Assembly (NCBI GenBank): GCA_947504045.1
Contig: CANNFY010000001.1
Location: forward strand, 620,001 to 684,000
Source of the DNA: an uncultured Maribacter sp.
Lineage (GTDB): Bacteria; Bacteroidota; Bacteroidia; Flavobacteriales; Flavobacteriaceae
Length of the DNA stretch: 64,000 nt
Direction: 5' to 3'
Of this stretch, positions 9,406 through 18,685 are shown piece by piece. Both the position numbers and the translations under genes were made by a program. A model generated the notes under the pieces. That model saw nothing but the letters and a program-made list of their open reading frames with translations, ran no database searches and had not been told where the DNA came from. Positions within the stretch are counted from its first letter, which is position 1, and every line of letters begins with the position of its first letter.

Positions 9406-9772
9406 AGGAATATGCTAATATTCCCCACCCTACAACTAATAACAATCCGCCTAACGGAGTAATTGGTCCTAAAAATTTTAATTTTTTTCCTTTAGCTGCA
9501 CTAATACAAAGTCCGTAAATACTAAAAGAAAATAAAAATACCCCGGCAATTATTGCATATACCATTGTGTGCTCTAAAGCCGTATCTAATTTTAAATTAA
9601 AACCTATAAGTAACAATAATAATGCATGATACATTTGGTACTTAACACCAGTTTCAAAATTTTTTAGTTGATCCTCACTAAAACTTTTTTTTAAAGCATG
9701 TGCTCCAAAAGCACCAAAAATAATTGCAAACATGCCAAATAAGGCGCCAAAAAATTGTGCAGTAACTACCAT
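9395..9772 (-). CDS. DUF423 family small membrane protein (YgdD-like)
   Basis: 125 residues with four predicted TM helices. The family signature is clear: GALFGMFAIIFGAFGAHALK at the N-terminus, YQMYHALLLL in the middle and GPITPLGGLLLVVGW near the C-terminus. The function of the family is unknown. It starts 8 bp after the AraC gene on the same strand and is probably cotranscribed with it. Its stop overlaps the end of the convergent gene. Confidence 0.9.
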   Translation of the reverse strand: MVVTAQFFGALFGMFAIIFGAFGAHALKKSFSEDQLKNFETGVKYQMYHALLLLLIGFNLKLDTALEHTMVYAIIAGVFLFSFSIYGLCISAAKGKKLKFLGPITPLGGLLLVVGWGILAYSFIL

Positions 9773-9780
9773 ATTCTTAA

Positions 9781-10653
9781 TTATTTAACCAGTTTTTTTA
9801 AGTTACTTCTATATTTTGAAGCACTTTCCCCTGTAATTTCTTTAAATAGTTTATTAAAATGAGAAAAGTTGTTAAAGCCACACTCATAACATATATCTGT
9901 AATACTACTATCGCTTTCTTGTAAAAGTTTAGTAGCATGTACAACTCTATACTCATTTACCAATTTTGTAAATGTTTTACCTGTTACTTTTTTAAAATAT
10001 CTGCAAAAAGCAGGAACAGTCATACTGGCCGCATCTGCAACTTCTTCTAAAGGTATTTGATTTTTAAAATTACTATTTACATGTTTATAAATAATATCCA
10101 TTTTGGCAGTATCTTGTGGTTCTACTTCAAAACTAAATCCTTCAGGGTTTAAAACTCTATAATCGTCGGATAAAGACAGTTCATGTAAAACATCTAAAAA
10201 TTTAATTACTTTTTCATACCCTTCATACGTAACTAAAGCTTCAATTTTAGGGCCAATTTCTTGTTTAACTTTAGGGTTAAAGAGCAACCCTTTATTAGCT
10301 CTTTCAAAAAGGTTATTAATTTCTTTCATTTCAGGTAAATCAAAAAAAGTATCTCCTAAAAACTCTTTTTTAAATTGAATAATGGTTTCTTTCCCATTAT
10401 TAGTTATACCGTCTGTAAATCCTTTATGTGGAATATTAGCTCCTATTAATAAAAGCTGACTATTATTAAAATAAGATATATGGCTACCTACATGCCTTTT
10501 TCCATGTCCTTTATTTACATAATGTAATTCTATTTCTGGATGAAAATGCCAAAAAGCAGTTTTACTATCTAATCTTTCGGTACGTTGTACCATTAAAATA
10601 GAGCTTCCAAATTCTGAACTTAATTTTTTTAAAACTGGTTTTTTTATAATCAT
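9781..10653 (-). CDS. AraC family transcriptional regulator
   Basis: 290 residues. The N-terminal half is cupin-like (WHFHPEIELHYVNKGHGKRH), the usual sensor of sugar-type AraC regulators. The C-terminal 100 residues hold the two helix-turn-helix motifs (IPLEEVADAASMTVPAFCRY and DICYECGFNNFSHFNKLFKE). The ligand and targets are unknown. It has its own -7 box 18 bp upstream and DUF423 behind it. Confidence 0.92.
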   Translation of the reverse strand: MIIKKPVLKKLSSEFGSSILMVQRTERLDSKTAFWHFHPEIELHYVNKGHGKRHVGSHISYFNNSQLLLIGANIPHKGFTDGITNNGKETIIQFKKEFLGDTFFDLPEMKEINNLFERANKGLLFNPKVKQEIGPKIEALVTYEGYEKVIKFLDVLHELSLSDDYRVLNPEGFSFEVEPQDTAKMDIIYKHVNSNFKNQIPLEEVADAASMTVPAFCRYFKKVTGKTFTKLVNEYRVVHATKLLQESDSSITDICYECGFNNFSHFNKLFKEITGESASKYRSNLKKLVK

Positions 10654-10670
10654 AACAAAAAAATATTTTA

Positions 10671-10678
10671 CAAAGGTA
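10671..10678 (-). promoter_or_regulatory. -7 promoter box for the AraC gene
   Basis: Minus-strand TACCTTTG, a full match to TANNTTTG, 17 bp before the ATG. Confidence 0.55.
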
Positions 10679-10818
10679 CTACCTTCTTTTGTATTATTTA
10701 AAGAATTTTAACCCAAATGTATACTATATTAACCTGCGTTACAATAAGCAATAATTTAGTGGTTAATATAACATATAAATTGGTCAAATATGATGTTTTT
10801 AAAGCTCTAAAACGAACA

Positions 10819-10826
10819 TACATTTG
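10819..10826 (+). promoter_or_regulatory. -7 promoter box for the secreted protein at 10856
   Basis: TACATTTG matches TANNTTTG and lies 29 bp before the ATG, giving a leader of about 23 nt. Confidence 0.55.
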
Positions 10827-10855
10827 TACCATAATAAATATTAAAATTCTATATC

Positions 10856-11443
10856 ATGAAAAATATAATCAAAAACAGTTTAGTAGTAGTAATGTTATTA
10901 TCTACATTATTTGTAAGTGCAAATTCTAATTTAAGAGTTGAAAACGAAGATTTTAAAACAACAATATCTTTAAACAACCTTAAAGAAGGAAATAAAATAT
11001 TTATTAAAGATGCTTCTGGAAGTATACTTTATAGCGAAACAATTAAAACACCTGGAAATTATAATAAAAGTTTTGACTTAACTACACTTCCTAATGGAGA
11101 TTACTTATTTGAAATTAATAAAGGTTTAGAGATTAACACTATTTTATTTAATGTAAGAGAAACTGTGGTTGCTTTTGAAAAAGAAAATGAAAAAGTTATA
11201 TACAAACCATATGTAACTGTAGATAAAAATTTAGTGCGTGTTTCTAAATTATCTTTAGAAGAAAAACCTTTACAAATAGAAATTTTCTTTGATGATAATG
11301 GGTATAACCTAATACACACTGAAACAGTAGGTAAAACTAAAAGTATTAGTAGAGTTTATAGCTTAAATAAAGCTAAAAAAGGAAATTACAAAATAGTTAC
11401 AAGAACAGAAGGAAGAACTTTTGTAGACTATGTAAGCTTATAA
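10856..11443 (+). CDS. Secreted beta-sandwich protein, function unknown
   Basis: 195 residues. A signal peptide ends near LFVSANSN. The mature part reads as two Ig-like beta-sandwich units: about 30-95 (FKTTISLNN through LPNGDYLFEI) and about 115-195 (VRVSKLSLEEK through KKGNYKIVTR). Each ends with a G(D/N)Y motif of the kind found in C-terminal domains of exported Bacteroidota proteins. It is probably periplasmic or secreted. No catalytic motif is seen. It is monocistronic, with its own -7 box and a strong terminator. Confidence 0.75.
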   Translation: MKNIIKNSLVVVMLLSTLFVSANSNLRVENEDFKTTISLNNLKEGNKIFIKDASGSILYSETIKTPGNYNKSFDLTTLPNGDYLFEINKGLEINTILFNVRETVVAFEKENEKVIYKPYVTVDKNLVRVSKLSLEEKPLQIEIFFDDNGYNLIHTETVGKTKSISRVYSLNKAKKGNYKIVTRTEGRTFVDYVSL

Positions 11444-11471
11444 TTTAAAAATACCAACCAAATATATACCG

Positions 11472-11514
11472 ATCATGGTTAGAGGGGTAATACTTTCTAA
11501 CCATGATTTTTTTT
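11472..11514 (+). terminator. Rho-independent terminator after the secreted protein gene
   Basis: A 12-bp perfect stem (11472-11483 with 11496-11507), a 12-nt loop and a run of eight T residues. Confidence 0.85.
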
Positions 11515-11518
11515 AATT

Positions 11519-12031
11519 CTATTTAAAAGTATTTACTGCAACTACGTTGGGTTCTTTTTTTGTTAAGTATACTGGCGATGTTGTAAAAAGCTGTTCTACT
11601 TGGTTATCCCAGTCGCGAGCAATATTAAAATAACTGGTGTTGGTTACAGCCATTATCTCATTACAATCTTGACATGTGTGTTTATAATCTAAAAAATGAT
11701 GTGCAAACTCATGAAAAGCAACAACTTTTAAAATTTCGGGATCTAACATAGCTGCCCAATTAATTAAAATTTTATCTATTTCTCCTTCTTTATTACGAGC
11801 CACTTTGCCTAATACGGTATTATCTTCTTCTAATGGTAAATTAGTAACTATATCTATAGTGGTTAGTTGAAATAATTTAGAGTGGTAATCTATTCCGTAT
11901 TTTTCACATTCCTCAAAAAAATCGTTTAAAATAGGTTGTAAGCGGCCATCTATGTCTACACTCTTTTGCGCTTGTAAATAGGTAGTAATACTAAAAATAA
12001 ATACAAAAAAAACAGAAACGTACTTTTTCAT
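11519..12031 (-). CDS. Exported HExxH zinc-metallopeptidase-like protein
   Basis: 170 residues with a signal peptide (cleavage near YLQAQ). The zinc-binding helix is VVAFHEFAHHFLDYKH (HExxH at 107-111), followed by CQDC (120-123). Upstream, the text KILINWAAMLDPEILK is typical of small minimal metallopeptidases that survey for a buried helix. It is probably a periplasmic or secreted protease of unknown substrate. The third ligand is not certain: a histidine at 118 is one residue off the metzincin spacing. No clear promoter was found. Confidence 0.7.
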   Translation of the reverse strand: MKKYVSVFFVFIFSITTYLQAQKSVDIDGRLQPILNDFFEECEKYGIDYHSKLFQLTTIDIVTNLPLEEDNTVLGKVARNKEGEIDKILINWAAMLDPEILKVVAFHEFAHHFLDYKHTCQDCNEIMAVTNTSYFNIARDWDNQVEQLFTTSPVYLTKKEPNVVAVNTFK

Positions 12032-12168
12032 TGTAGGTGGTTTAAAAAGTTAGATTTGGTTGGTCTAAAAGATGTTTTTAGGGGAAGTATTTATCTTAAA
12101 GCCTTTTTATTCTAACGTTTAAACTCCTAAAATATTTCTAATTATCTGATTTTTAATTTTTTACAAAA

Positions 12169-12600
12169 TTAGTCTTCCAATAGCATTTTACTTTTAAAAA
12201 GAGACCATAGTGCTTGGGTTTCTAAACTATCTTTATGGTTTATGTATAATTTTAAAGAATCTTTATACACTAGTTTTATTTTCTGTTGCTCAAAATTATC
12301 AACAAATACATACACTTCTTTATCGGTAAGAGAGTCTTTAAACTCTCTATAAACACCTTTACCCTTAGAAAAAGCAGAAAAACCATTTAAACGTTCCATA
12401 GGAGGTATTCTATCAACAAAAGACACACTATCTACTTCTGTAAATTTTATTTTCTTATAATATATTCCAGAAACAATAGTAATACTATCTCCTTTTACTG
12501 TTGTCCAGTTTTTATAATGTACTGCAAAGGCTATACTACAAACCACTACAGTTAGTCCTAAAATTAAATTTCTTAACCAACTTGTATTTTTTAAAGCCAT
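12169..12600 (-). CDS. Hypothetical membrane-anchored protein
   Basis: 143 residues: one N-terminal TM helix (about 9-27) then a soluble, probably periplasmic, beta-rich domain (GDSITIVSGIYYKKIKF, VYVFVDNFEQQKIKLVYKD). The fold may resemble bacterial PH-like domains; that is a guess. It lies 97 bp downstream of the Pel-like operon on the same strand. Whether it belongs to that transcript cannot be told. Confidence 0.6.
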   Translation of the reverse strand: MALKNTSWLRNLILGLTVVVCSIAFAVHYKNWTTVKGDSITIVSGIYYKKIKFTEVDSVSFVDRIPPMERLNGFSAFSKGKGVYREFKDSLTDKEVYVFVDNFEQQKIKLVYKDSLKLYINHKDSLETQALWSLFKSKMLLED

Positions 12601-12697
12601 ACTAATTTTTTGTATTCGTTTTAATATACCTAATTGTTGTACAAATTAAATATTTAATTACGATGAATTTACTTTACAACTTTTAAACGTACGAATT

Positions 12698-15600
12698 TTA
12701 CTTAAAATTATAGGACAACCCTAATTGAATAACATTAGAAAAGAAATTTTCTATAGTATAAAACTCATAATTTACTTTAAGCTTGGTATAATCGGTAATT
12801 TTATAAGATACTGTGCCTAAATATCTTTCAAAATTACGTGCGTTTTTTTCAGCAAAAATTCCAACATCTGCAGATAAGTTAAATTTACTTTTTTCGGAAC
12901 CTAGAACAAAAAGTGCTCCGGCTCCGGCAAAAAATCTTTCTTTTGCTATCCAATAAGGAAAACCATTTCTACGATCTCTACTACCAACACCAAAGGCTCC
13001 TTCTATTAATGGAGATACTTTAAATTTATCAAATCCAATTAAATTATATTCTAGTCTTGCAGATAATGTATGATCATATTCCTCGTCTGTATAATAATTA
13101 GATTCTAAAGAAGTTATGGGCTTTAATTTTTTTCCTATTGGCATTTCTTTATAACCAGAAAATTGAATCCTATATATATTTAAATTATACCCAGGTCCTG
13201 ATTGTACCGGATAAGCATCTAGTTGAAAAGCGGTAAAATTCTTTTTCTTAGAATAGCTTACATTAGCCATACCTTGAAAAAAGAAATCTCCAAAATTATC
13301 TCTTTCTACTCTACCTAGTAAACCATATTTATATTTTTTACTAGACTTCTTGGTATATTGGTATGCTACTCCAAATAAGTTGTGGTCTACATTTTCAACT
13401 CTTCTTCGAAACCCAATTAATCTATTCATATTACTTTGGGTAATAGAAAAGCTATGCATATTTCCTTTTTGGTTGTGGGTATTATAGCTTAACATATTAG
13501 ATAAAGCTATGGGTCTAAATTTATCATTAATACTAAAAGAACCAAAACTAATAGAGGACCCTTTATCTTGTCTCATTTTTTTTTCAATTTCCTTTGCTAT
13601 ATCTGGGTCTAACAAATCTCCGTATTTTCTAAAAAGGTCTAGTTGGTTTTTTAAGTCTAAGCCCTTAACTTCTTTATTTAATATTCTTTTATATTTTTCA
13701 TCAATTTTATGATTAGGTATACTAAACGCTATTCTAGCAGATTCTTCCACTTCTCCTTCATACAGCATTAGGGTAGCCATAAAAGAACGTACTTCATAAT
13801 CTTTAGAGTTATTTGTAATGTAGCGTTTATATTCTTTTTTTAACTTGTGTATATTACTGGTTTCATATAACCAAGTCATTTTATCTTTTATCTTAATTTC
13901 AGTAGAACATTCTGCCCATTGCAGTGCTTTTTTATAATTGCCATAATCTGCAAAAGATGTTGCAATTTTAGTAGACAGTTGTTGTAGTTCTTTTGTACAA
14001 CTTTCTTTATTTTTAAGTTCTTGCACAGCTTTTCTACCGTCATTAGCTAAGAGCAAAGCTATATAATAAGGAAAGTCTTTCTCTTTCATTTTTTCAAAAT
14101 TTGACGAGCTTAACAACCAAAAATCTTTAGTTTCTTTAGAAATTTCATTTGCGCATTTTTCCCATTCTAGAGCTTTATCAAAACGTAAATTATCTGCAAA
14201 TGTCCAAGCTATTGTATTTGCTAAAGTTTTATACTCTTTATTACATGGTTGTATAGCCAACAACTCATCTATAGTATCATCATACTTATTTTCTAATAGG
14301 TGATTTATATACTGTTCTGCATTTTTAGAATTAGATTGAAGTGTAACTAACTTTTTTAAAATACTTCGTATCTGCTCATGATTTTCAGGTGTATTAAAAT
14401 AATCTACATATTCTTTTAAAACAGCAACATCTTTTGTTTTCCATTCTATTTGTCTAGTTAACCATTGCTTACGAACAATGTTATTAGGATACCCAGCTGT
14501 GGCTTGGATAGTTCTAGAAATATCTGCATTATTTTTAGATTTAAACCTTAAATAATATTTGTTTAAATTAACCCATACTTCTTTTTCTCTTTTTTGCCAA
14601 GCCATATATTTGGTGTATTCTTCCCATAAATCGGAGCTTGCATCTGGGTTTGTTTTAAAATTATCTTCTATTAAATCTGTAGCTTTTTTTAATTCACCAT
14701 CTGCCACATATCTGTTAACCAAATCTATCATAGGAGCCATTAATGCCTTATTTTGTAAATACAAACTATAGGCTTTATTAACCTCAGCTAAAACAACATT
14801 ATCTGGTTTATTTACGCCGCCATATTTGCCAAATAAATCTGGCACAGATATAGACGGGTTTCTTGTTTTTATAGAATATAAAAAACCATCTAACATTACT
14901 GTTTTTTTAACCTCTGCTTCCGTGTTTTTTAATAAATCATCTACTAGATTAGTATTGGTATTATCTACATACATTAACCAAAAGTTACTTTTATCTTTAT
15001 TTTTTGCGTTACTACTTTCCACCTCATATAAACCATCAAAATTAGAATGCCTATAGTATGTGTAACGCCAATCCATAGTTTGCTCGGATGCTTTTGTTGC
15101 ATTTAAAAACCTAGCGAAAGGATGGTCTCTTTTATACCTAGAAAGATAATCTTTAAAAGTATCTAACATTCCCTTTTTTCCATTATTAGAATACCAATTT
15201 AGCTTGTGTTTATTTCTATAACTAAAATGGCCACTTGTTGCAGCGTTAGATGCGTCTGGAATTTGGTATACATCATCTGGATGCACAAAATGTGTCCATA
15301 TTCCGGTGCATATATACATAGACTCTATTGCCCAAGTATTTGTTTTTTCAAGAACATAGCCACTGCTTATTCGTGGAAAATCGAAAAATTTATCATTATA
15401 CGGATCTGGACCAAATTCTCTATTTCCGCCTTCTTCTAAAGTTCCTAAATAAATACTTTGAATATATTTAATACTAGGCATTCCTTTATTTAATTTTGCT
15501 AAGCCAACACTATCTATATAATTAGATGGAGGCACATAAGAAATTGGTAAATTTTTAAAATCTAATACCTTCCATTTTTTTTCTGCAGCATCTAATCCTG

Positions 15601-16702
15601 TAACAATATATTCTGGATTTTTCCAGTCCGATTTTAATAACGAAACATGATTATAGCCATGAAAACCAAGTTCATGTCCACTCTTAATTATATCTCGTCC
15701 TATCCAAGCACTTAATTTTTGATTAGAGCCGTCTTTAACTACTGTGTTTCTATCCCACTCTTTAAAAGTAAATGGTGGTACTACTTCTGCATTATAATCA
15801 AAAGTTACGTATGCTGTGTATTCTATATTTTCTTGTGTAGCTAATTTTTTCATATCAGGCCACCATACATCTTTCACATAATCTGTAACTGTTAAATTTA
15901 GTTCCGACTTAATAGGCTCTTTGTAAATACTATAAGTTGGAGAAGGAAAATCATCTAAAAAAATAGTTGCAACATTTGCTATAGGATAAGGTATACCTTC
16001 TAACCCTTTAAGAATACTAGAAAACATAAAGCCACGCATGCTTTTATTTAGTAACGTAGAAGAGTTAAAAAACATAACCCTACCTTTTCCAATCTTATTT
16101 TCTAGTAATACCGGGTAATCTTTATTGTTAGTTGCACTAACTAAAACCTGTGCATTGTCTGAAAAATTACGTCCAGAAAACCCTAAATGTAAACCATCAT
16201 CTGTATACTTTAAACCCTGTTTGCCTGGAAAAATTGGAGCCTTTAAATGGTACCCTTGTGCGGTTAAATTAGTTTCCCAATTAGCATCCGGATTAAGACC
16301 TATTAAAAATGCTATACGTTCGTCTCTTATAGCTTTAGTAAGGTATAATGTACCTCCTTTAGCCACAAAATTTAAAATTGCTTTAAGTGCATCATCATTT
16401 AAATAGGTAGTTTCATAAACACATAAAACCCTAGTTGTAGGTGCTATATTTTGATTTTCATTAAAATTGGTAATATAAATATTCTGATAAGGTATTTTTG
16501 TATAGTCTAATGCTTGGTGCAAATTTTTGCTTTCTAAAGCATTAGTATATTCGTTTTTACTTATTAAAAATTGAACCAATGGTAGTTCTTTACTTTTTTC
16601 AGGAATACTAAACTCATGAGAAAACCTATATATATCTCTTTGGCAACTTAGTGTAAGCCCAAGTAATAAGAGTATAAATCCGAATTTTATTTTACACCTC
16701 AT
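12698..16702 (-). CDS. Pel-like fusion lipoprotein: Rossmann-like, deacetylase, TPR and outer-membrane barrel
   Basis: 1334 residues. A lipoprotein signal (LTLSC, Cys20) leads to four modules. (1) About 40-235: a Rossmann/amidotransferase-like domain. (2) About 240-530: a NodB-like polysaccharide deacetylase domain, with metal residues in IFLDDFPSP (Asp250-Asp251) and GHELGFHGYNH (His348, His352), and a late HFVHPDD. (3) About 655-1040: TPR-like helical repeats. (4) About 1048-1334: an outer-membrane beta-barrel ending in SYNFK. Modules 1 and 2 match the second and third domains of PelA; 3 and 4 match PelB. The likely role is partial deacetylation and export of a Pel-like polymer. Its ATG overlaps the upstream stop by 4 bp (ATGA), so it is the last gene of that operon. 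Confidence 0.82.
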   Translation of the reverse strand: MRCKIKFGFILLLLGLTLSCQRDIYRFSHEFSIPEKSKELPLVQFLISKNEYTNALESKNLHQALDYTKIPYQNIYITNFNENQNIAPTTRVLCVYETTYLNDDALKAILNFVAKGGTLYLTKAIRDERIAFLIGLNPDANWETNLTAQGYHLKAPIFPGKQGLKYTDDGLHLGFSGRNFSDNAQVLVSATNNKDYPVLLENKIGKGRVMFFNSSTLLNKSMRGFMFSSILKGLEGIPYPIANVATIFLDDFPSPTYSIYKEPIKSELNLTVTDYVKDVWWPDMKKLATQENIEYTAYVTFDYNAEVVPPFTFKEWDRNTVVKDGSNQKLSAWIGRDIIKSGHELGFHGYNHVSLLKSDWKNPEYIVTGLDAAEKKWKVLDFKNLPISYVPPSNYIDSVGLAKLNKGMPSIKYIQSIYLGTLEEGGNREFGPDPYNDKFFDFPRISSGYVLEKTNTWAIESMYICTGIWTHFVHPDDVYQIPDASNAATSGHFSYRNKHKLNWYSNNGKKGMLDTFKDYLSRYKRDHPFARFLNATKASEQTMDWRYTYYRHSNFDGLYEVESSNAKNKDKSNFWLMYVDNTNTNLVDDLLKNTEAEVKKTVMLDGFLYSIKTRNPSISVPDLFGKYGGVNKPDNVVLAEVNKAYSLYLQNKALMAPMIDLVNRYVADGELKKATDLIEDNFKTNPDASSDLWEEYTKYMAWQKREKEVWVNLNKYYLRFKSKNNADISRTIQATAGYPNNIVRKQWLTRQIEWKTKDVAVLKEYVDYFNTPENHEQIRSILKKLVTLQSNSKNAEQYINHLLENKYDDTIDELLAIQPCNKEYKTLANTIAWTFADNLRFDKALEWEKCANEISKETKDFWLLSSSNFEKMKEKDFPYYIALLLANDGRKAVQELKNKESCTKELQQLSTKIATSFADYGNYKKALQWAECSTEIKIKDKMTWLYETSNIHKLKKEYKRYITNNSKDYEVRSFMATLMLYEGEVEESARIAFSIPNHKIDEKYKRILNKEVKGLDLKNQLDLFRKYGDLLDPDIAKEIEKKMRQDKGSSISFGSFSINDKFRPIALSNMLSYNTHNQKGNMHSFSITQSNMNRLIGFRRRVENVDHNLFGVAYQYTKKSSKKYKYGLLGRVERDNFGDFFFQGMANVSYSKKKNFTAFQLDAYPVQSGPGYNLNIYRIQFSGYKEMPIGKKLKPITSLESNYYTDEEYDHTLSARLEYNLIGFDKFKVSPLIEGAFGVGSRDRRNGFPYWIAKERFFAGAGALFVLGSEKSKFNLSADVGIFAEKNARNFERYLGTVSYKITDYTKLKVNYEFYTIENFFSNVIQLGLSYNFK

Positions 16703-18678
16703 AAATCAAAAATTAAATCGTTTAATTTTGAAGAATTTTCTTTGTTTACAATTTCATAAACCGTTAAAAAATTGTCTTCAAAAAATACTTTTACTATACG
16801 CCCTCTTGCTTTAAGAACACTTATTTGAGATTTTATATTTAAAGTTGTTTCATCTTTAATTTTAAAGTTTTCATCTGTAGAGTTTTTATTGTTTTTAGGT
16901 AAAAAAACAAAAACACTATTAGGAAGTATACTGCTAGAATTTTTTTTCATTAATTCTTCATCATCTTTTATTATTTGAAAAACAGAATCTCTCTTGGCAT
17001 AGTGTTTTGCAAATATTTTATAGTTTATAAAGTGATGTTGACTCTTACTAATACTACGGCCATAATCTTGATTTACAACAGCATAAGAATACGGTAAGTA
17101 ATTAGTAGACAAATTATTATAAACCAATAAAATATCTGTCTTAAGTTCGTCTGTTTTTTTAAAATCATATTTAAAAAAACTATTTGTTACGTACGATATA
17201 ATAATTAACATTGTAAATATTAGTCCTATACTTAACCCTCTATACTTTCTGTTTTTAGGAATAGATAATCTAAAATAGTGTACTAATATTCCACTAAAAA
17301 TTCCTATTAAGAGTATGATTAATACAGATAGTGTTTGGTAATATAAATCTATATCTATCCAAGTCCATTGTGCCCATTTTAAACTTAAAACTAGGTTAAC
17401 AAAAATTATAAATACCATTGCTGGCTTCCACTTTATTTTATTTTTAAAATACAATGGCAACAATCCTAATAAGGTAAGAGCTCCAATAACTAGGTATACT
17501 AGTACTAACTGATCAATATTTATAATTAACTGTGGAAAATAGGTGTATACATCTACTAAAATCATGTTTTCTCTTAAAAAAGAGAATAAAGGTCTACCTG
17601 TATACCAACAGGCTATTGCATGAATACTAAAAACTAATAAAATTGCTAGCACATAACTTAGTATACTACTTAATACATACGGTTTAGTTTTTTTTGTAAT
17701 AAATACTAATGCTGTAACCAAAAATATAGGAAGTACTATTATTGCTGTAAATAAATTAATAAACCCTAGAGCAGTATAAATTATAAATAATAGTATAAAA
17801 TAATTACGTTTTTTATTTGATAATAAATTAGGTAGTACTGTAAACAACATTGCTGGCAATGCAAAGCAAATAGCCAAATACAACGCATTATGCTCTAATA
17901 ATAAGTTTATATTTATTGGTAAAAACTTATAACAGAACCCAAAAAATATAACCCCAATCATAGGTGCTAAAAATTTGGATTTAGTAATATTAACTATTAC
18001 CCAGTATACTATTAAGCTTACAGCAAAGGTTTCTAATAAGCCAAAAGAATGCACTGCCATTTCTTCACTTATACCAGTTATTTTACTGTAAAAATTTATA
18101 ATTGCATTTTCTCCTAAAAGATTAAAACCTGTTGTAAACCATTTGTTTTCGTTAAATTGTTTAACAAAATCTAAGTTTTGTACCCATAAACTAGAAAGGG
18201 TATATAAATCGTTTTTTAAGAAAAAGTATCTAGATATAAAGCAAGCCAATGAAACAGCAAAAGCTGTTACCATCATAAAATTAATTTTATTTGGTATAAA
18301 TACATTAACGCCATTTTTAAATTGTTTAAAGAAGTTTGGTTTTTCTTCCATAAACCTAAAAAAAGTAAGTAAAAAAGTTTTTCTTTTTTTCTGTATTTGA
18401 CTCGCAGAATTTTTAAGATCGCCTAATCCTAAATATAAGTACAGGAGTAGTCCAAAGAACAAAAATAGTAGCGAAAAAATATCGTACATATTAAGTTGAA
18501 CCAACACAAAAATTACCACTAATAAAACGCTTCCAAATAGTATAGACCGCCTAACAATATAATTTAAATTATAGGTTTTTGTAGGTTGCTTTGTTACAAT
18601 TTGGTGTATTATAAAAACTCCCAAAAAAAGGAAGAAAATTCTAATAGGCCCTAAAAGTACATTATCTAAAACTACCAT
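16699..18678 (-). CDS. Polytopic membrane protein of the Pel-like locus, GT-C-like build
   Basis: 659 residues with about 13-14 TM helices up to residue 500 and a soluble tail of about 150 residues (KTDELKTDILLVYNNL, KSQHHFINYKIF). The loop after TM4 (LWVQNLDFVKQFNENKWF) and the tail resemble GT-C membrane glycosyltransferases, but no diagnostic motif is visible. It sits where PelD and PelE would be expected, and I see no GGDEF, GAF or c-di-GMP-binding (RxxD I-site) pattern convincingly placed. It could add a sugar or lipid step, or form part of the synthase complex. It is 7 bp from the upstream gene and overlaps the downstream gene by 4 bp. Confidence 0.6.
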   Translation of the reverse strand: MVVLDNVLLGPIRIFFLFLGVFIIHQIVTKQPTKTYNLNYIVRRSILFGSVLLVVIFVLVQLNMYDIFSLLFLFFGLLLYLYLGLGDLKNSASQIQKKRKTFLLTFFRFMEEKPNFFKQFKNGVNVFIPNKINFMMVTAFAVSLACFISRYFFLKNDLYTLSSLWVQNLDFVKQFNENKWFTTGFNLLGENAIINFYSKITGISEEMAVHSFGLLETFAVSLIVYWVIVNITKSKFLAPMIGVIFFGFCYKFLPININLLLEHNALYLAICFALPAMLFTVLPNLLSNKKRNYFILLFIIYTALGFINLFTAIIVLPIFLVTALVFITKKTKPYVLSSILSYVLAILLVFSIHAIACWYTGRPLFSFLRENMILVDVYTYFPQLIINIDQLVLVYLVIGALTLLGLLPLYFKNKIKWKPAMVFIIFVNLVLSLKWAQWTWIDIDLYYQTLSVLIILLIGIFSGILVHYFRLSIPKNRKYRGLSIGLIFTMLIIISYVTNSFFKYDFKKTDELKTDILLVYNNLSTNYLPYSYAVVNQDYGRSISKSQHHFINYKIFAKHYAKRDSVFQIIKDDEELMKKNSSSILPNSVFVFLPKNNKNSTDENFKIKDETTLNIKSQISVLKARGRIVKVFFEDNFLTVYEIVNKENSSKLNDLIFDL

Positions 18679-18685
18679 TAAATAC

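Noticed and set aside
10717-10929. 70-codon frame overlapping the start of the secreted protein gene
   Set aside because: AT-rich composition, overlaps the promoter and signal peptide coding of a well-supported gene, no domain pattern.
12644-12659. Palindrome AATTAAATATTTAATT upstream of the 143-residue protein gene
   Set aside because: Pure A/T palindromes of this size are expected by chance in DNA this AT-rich, and there is no promoter box to relate it to.
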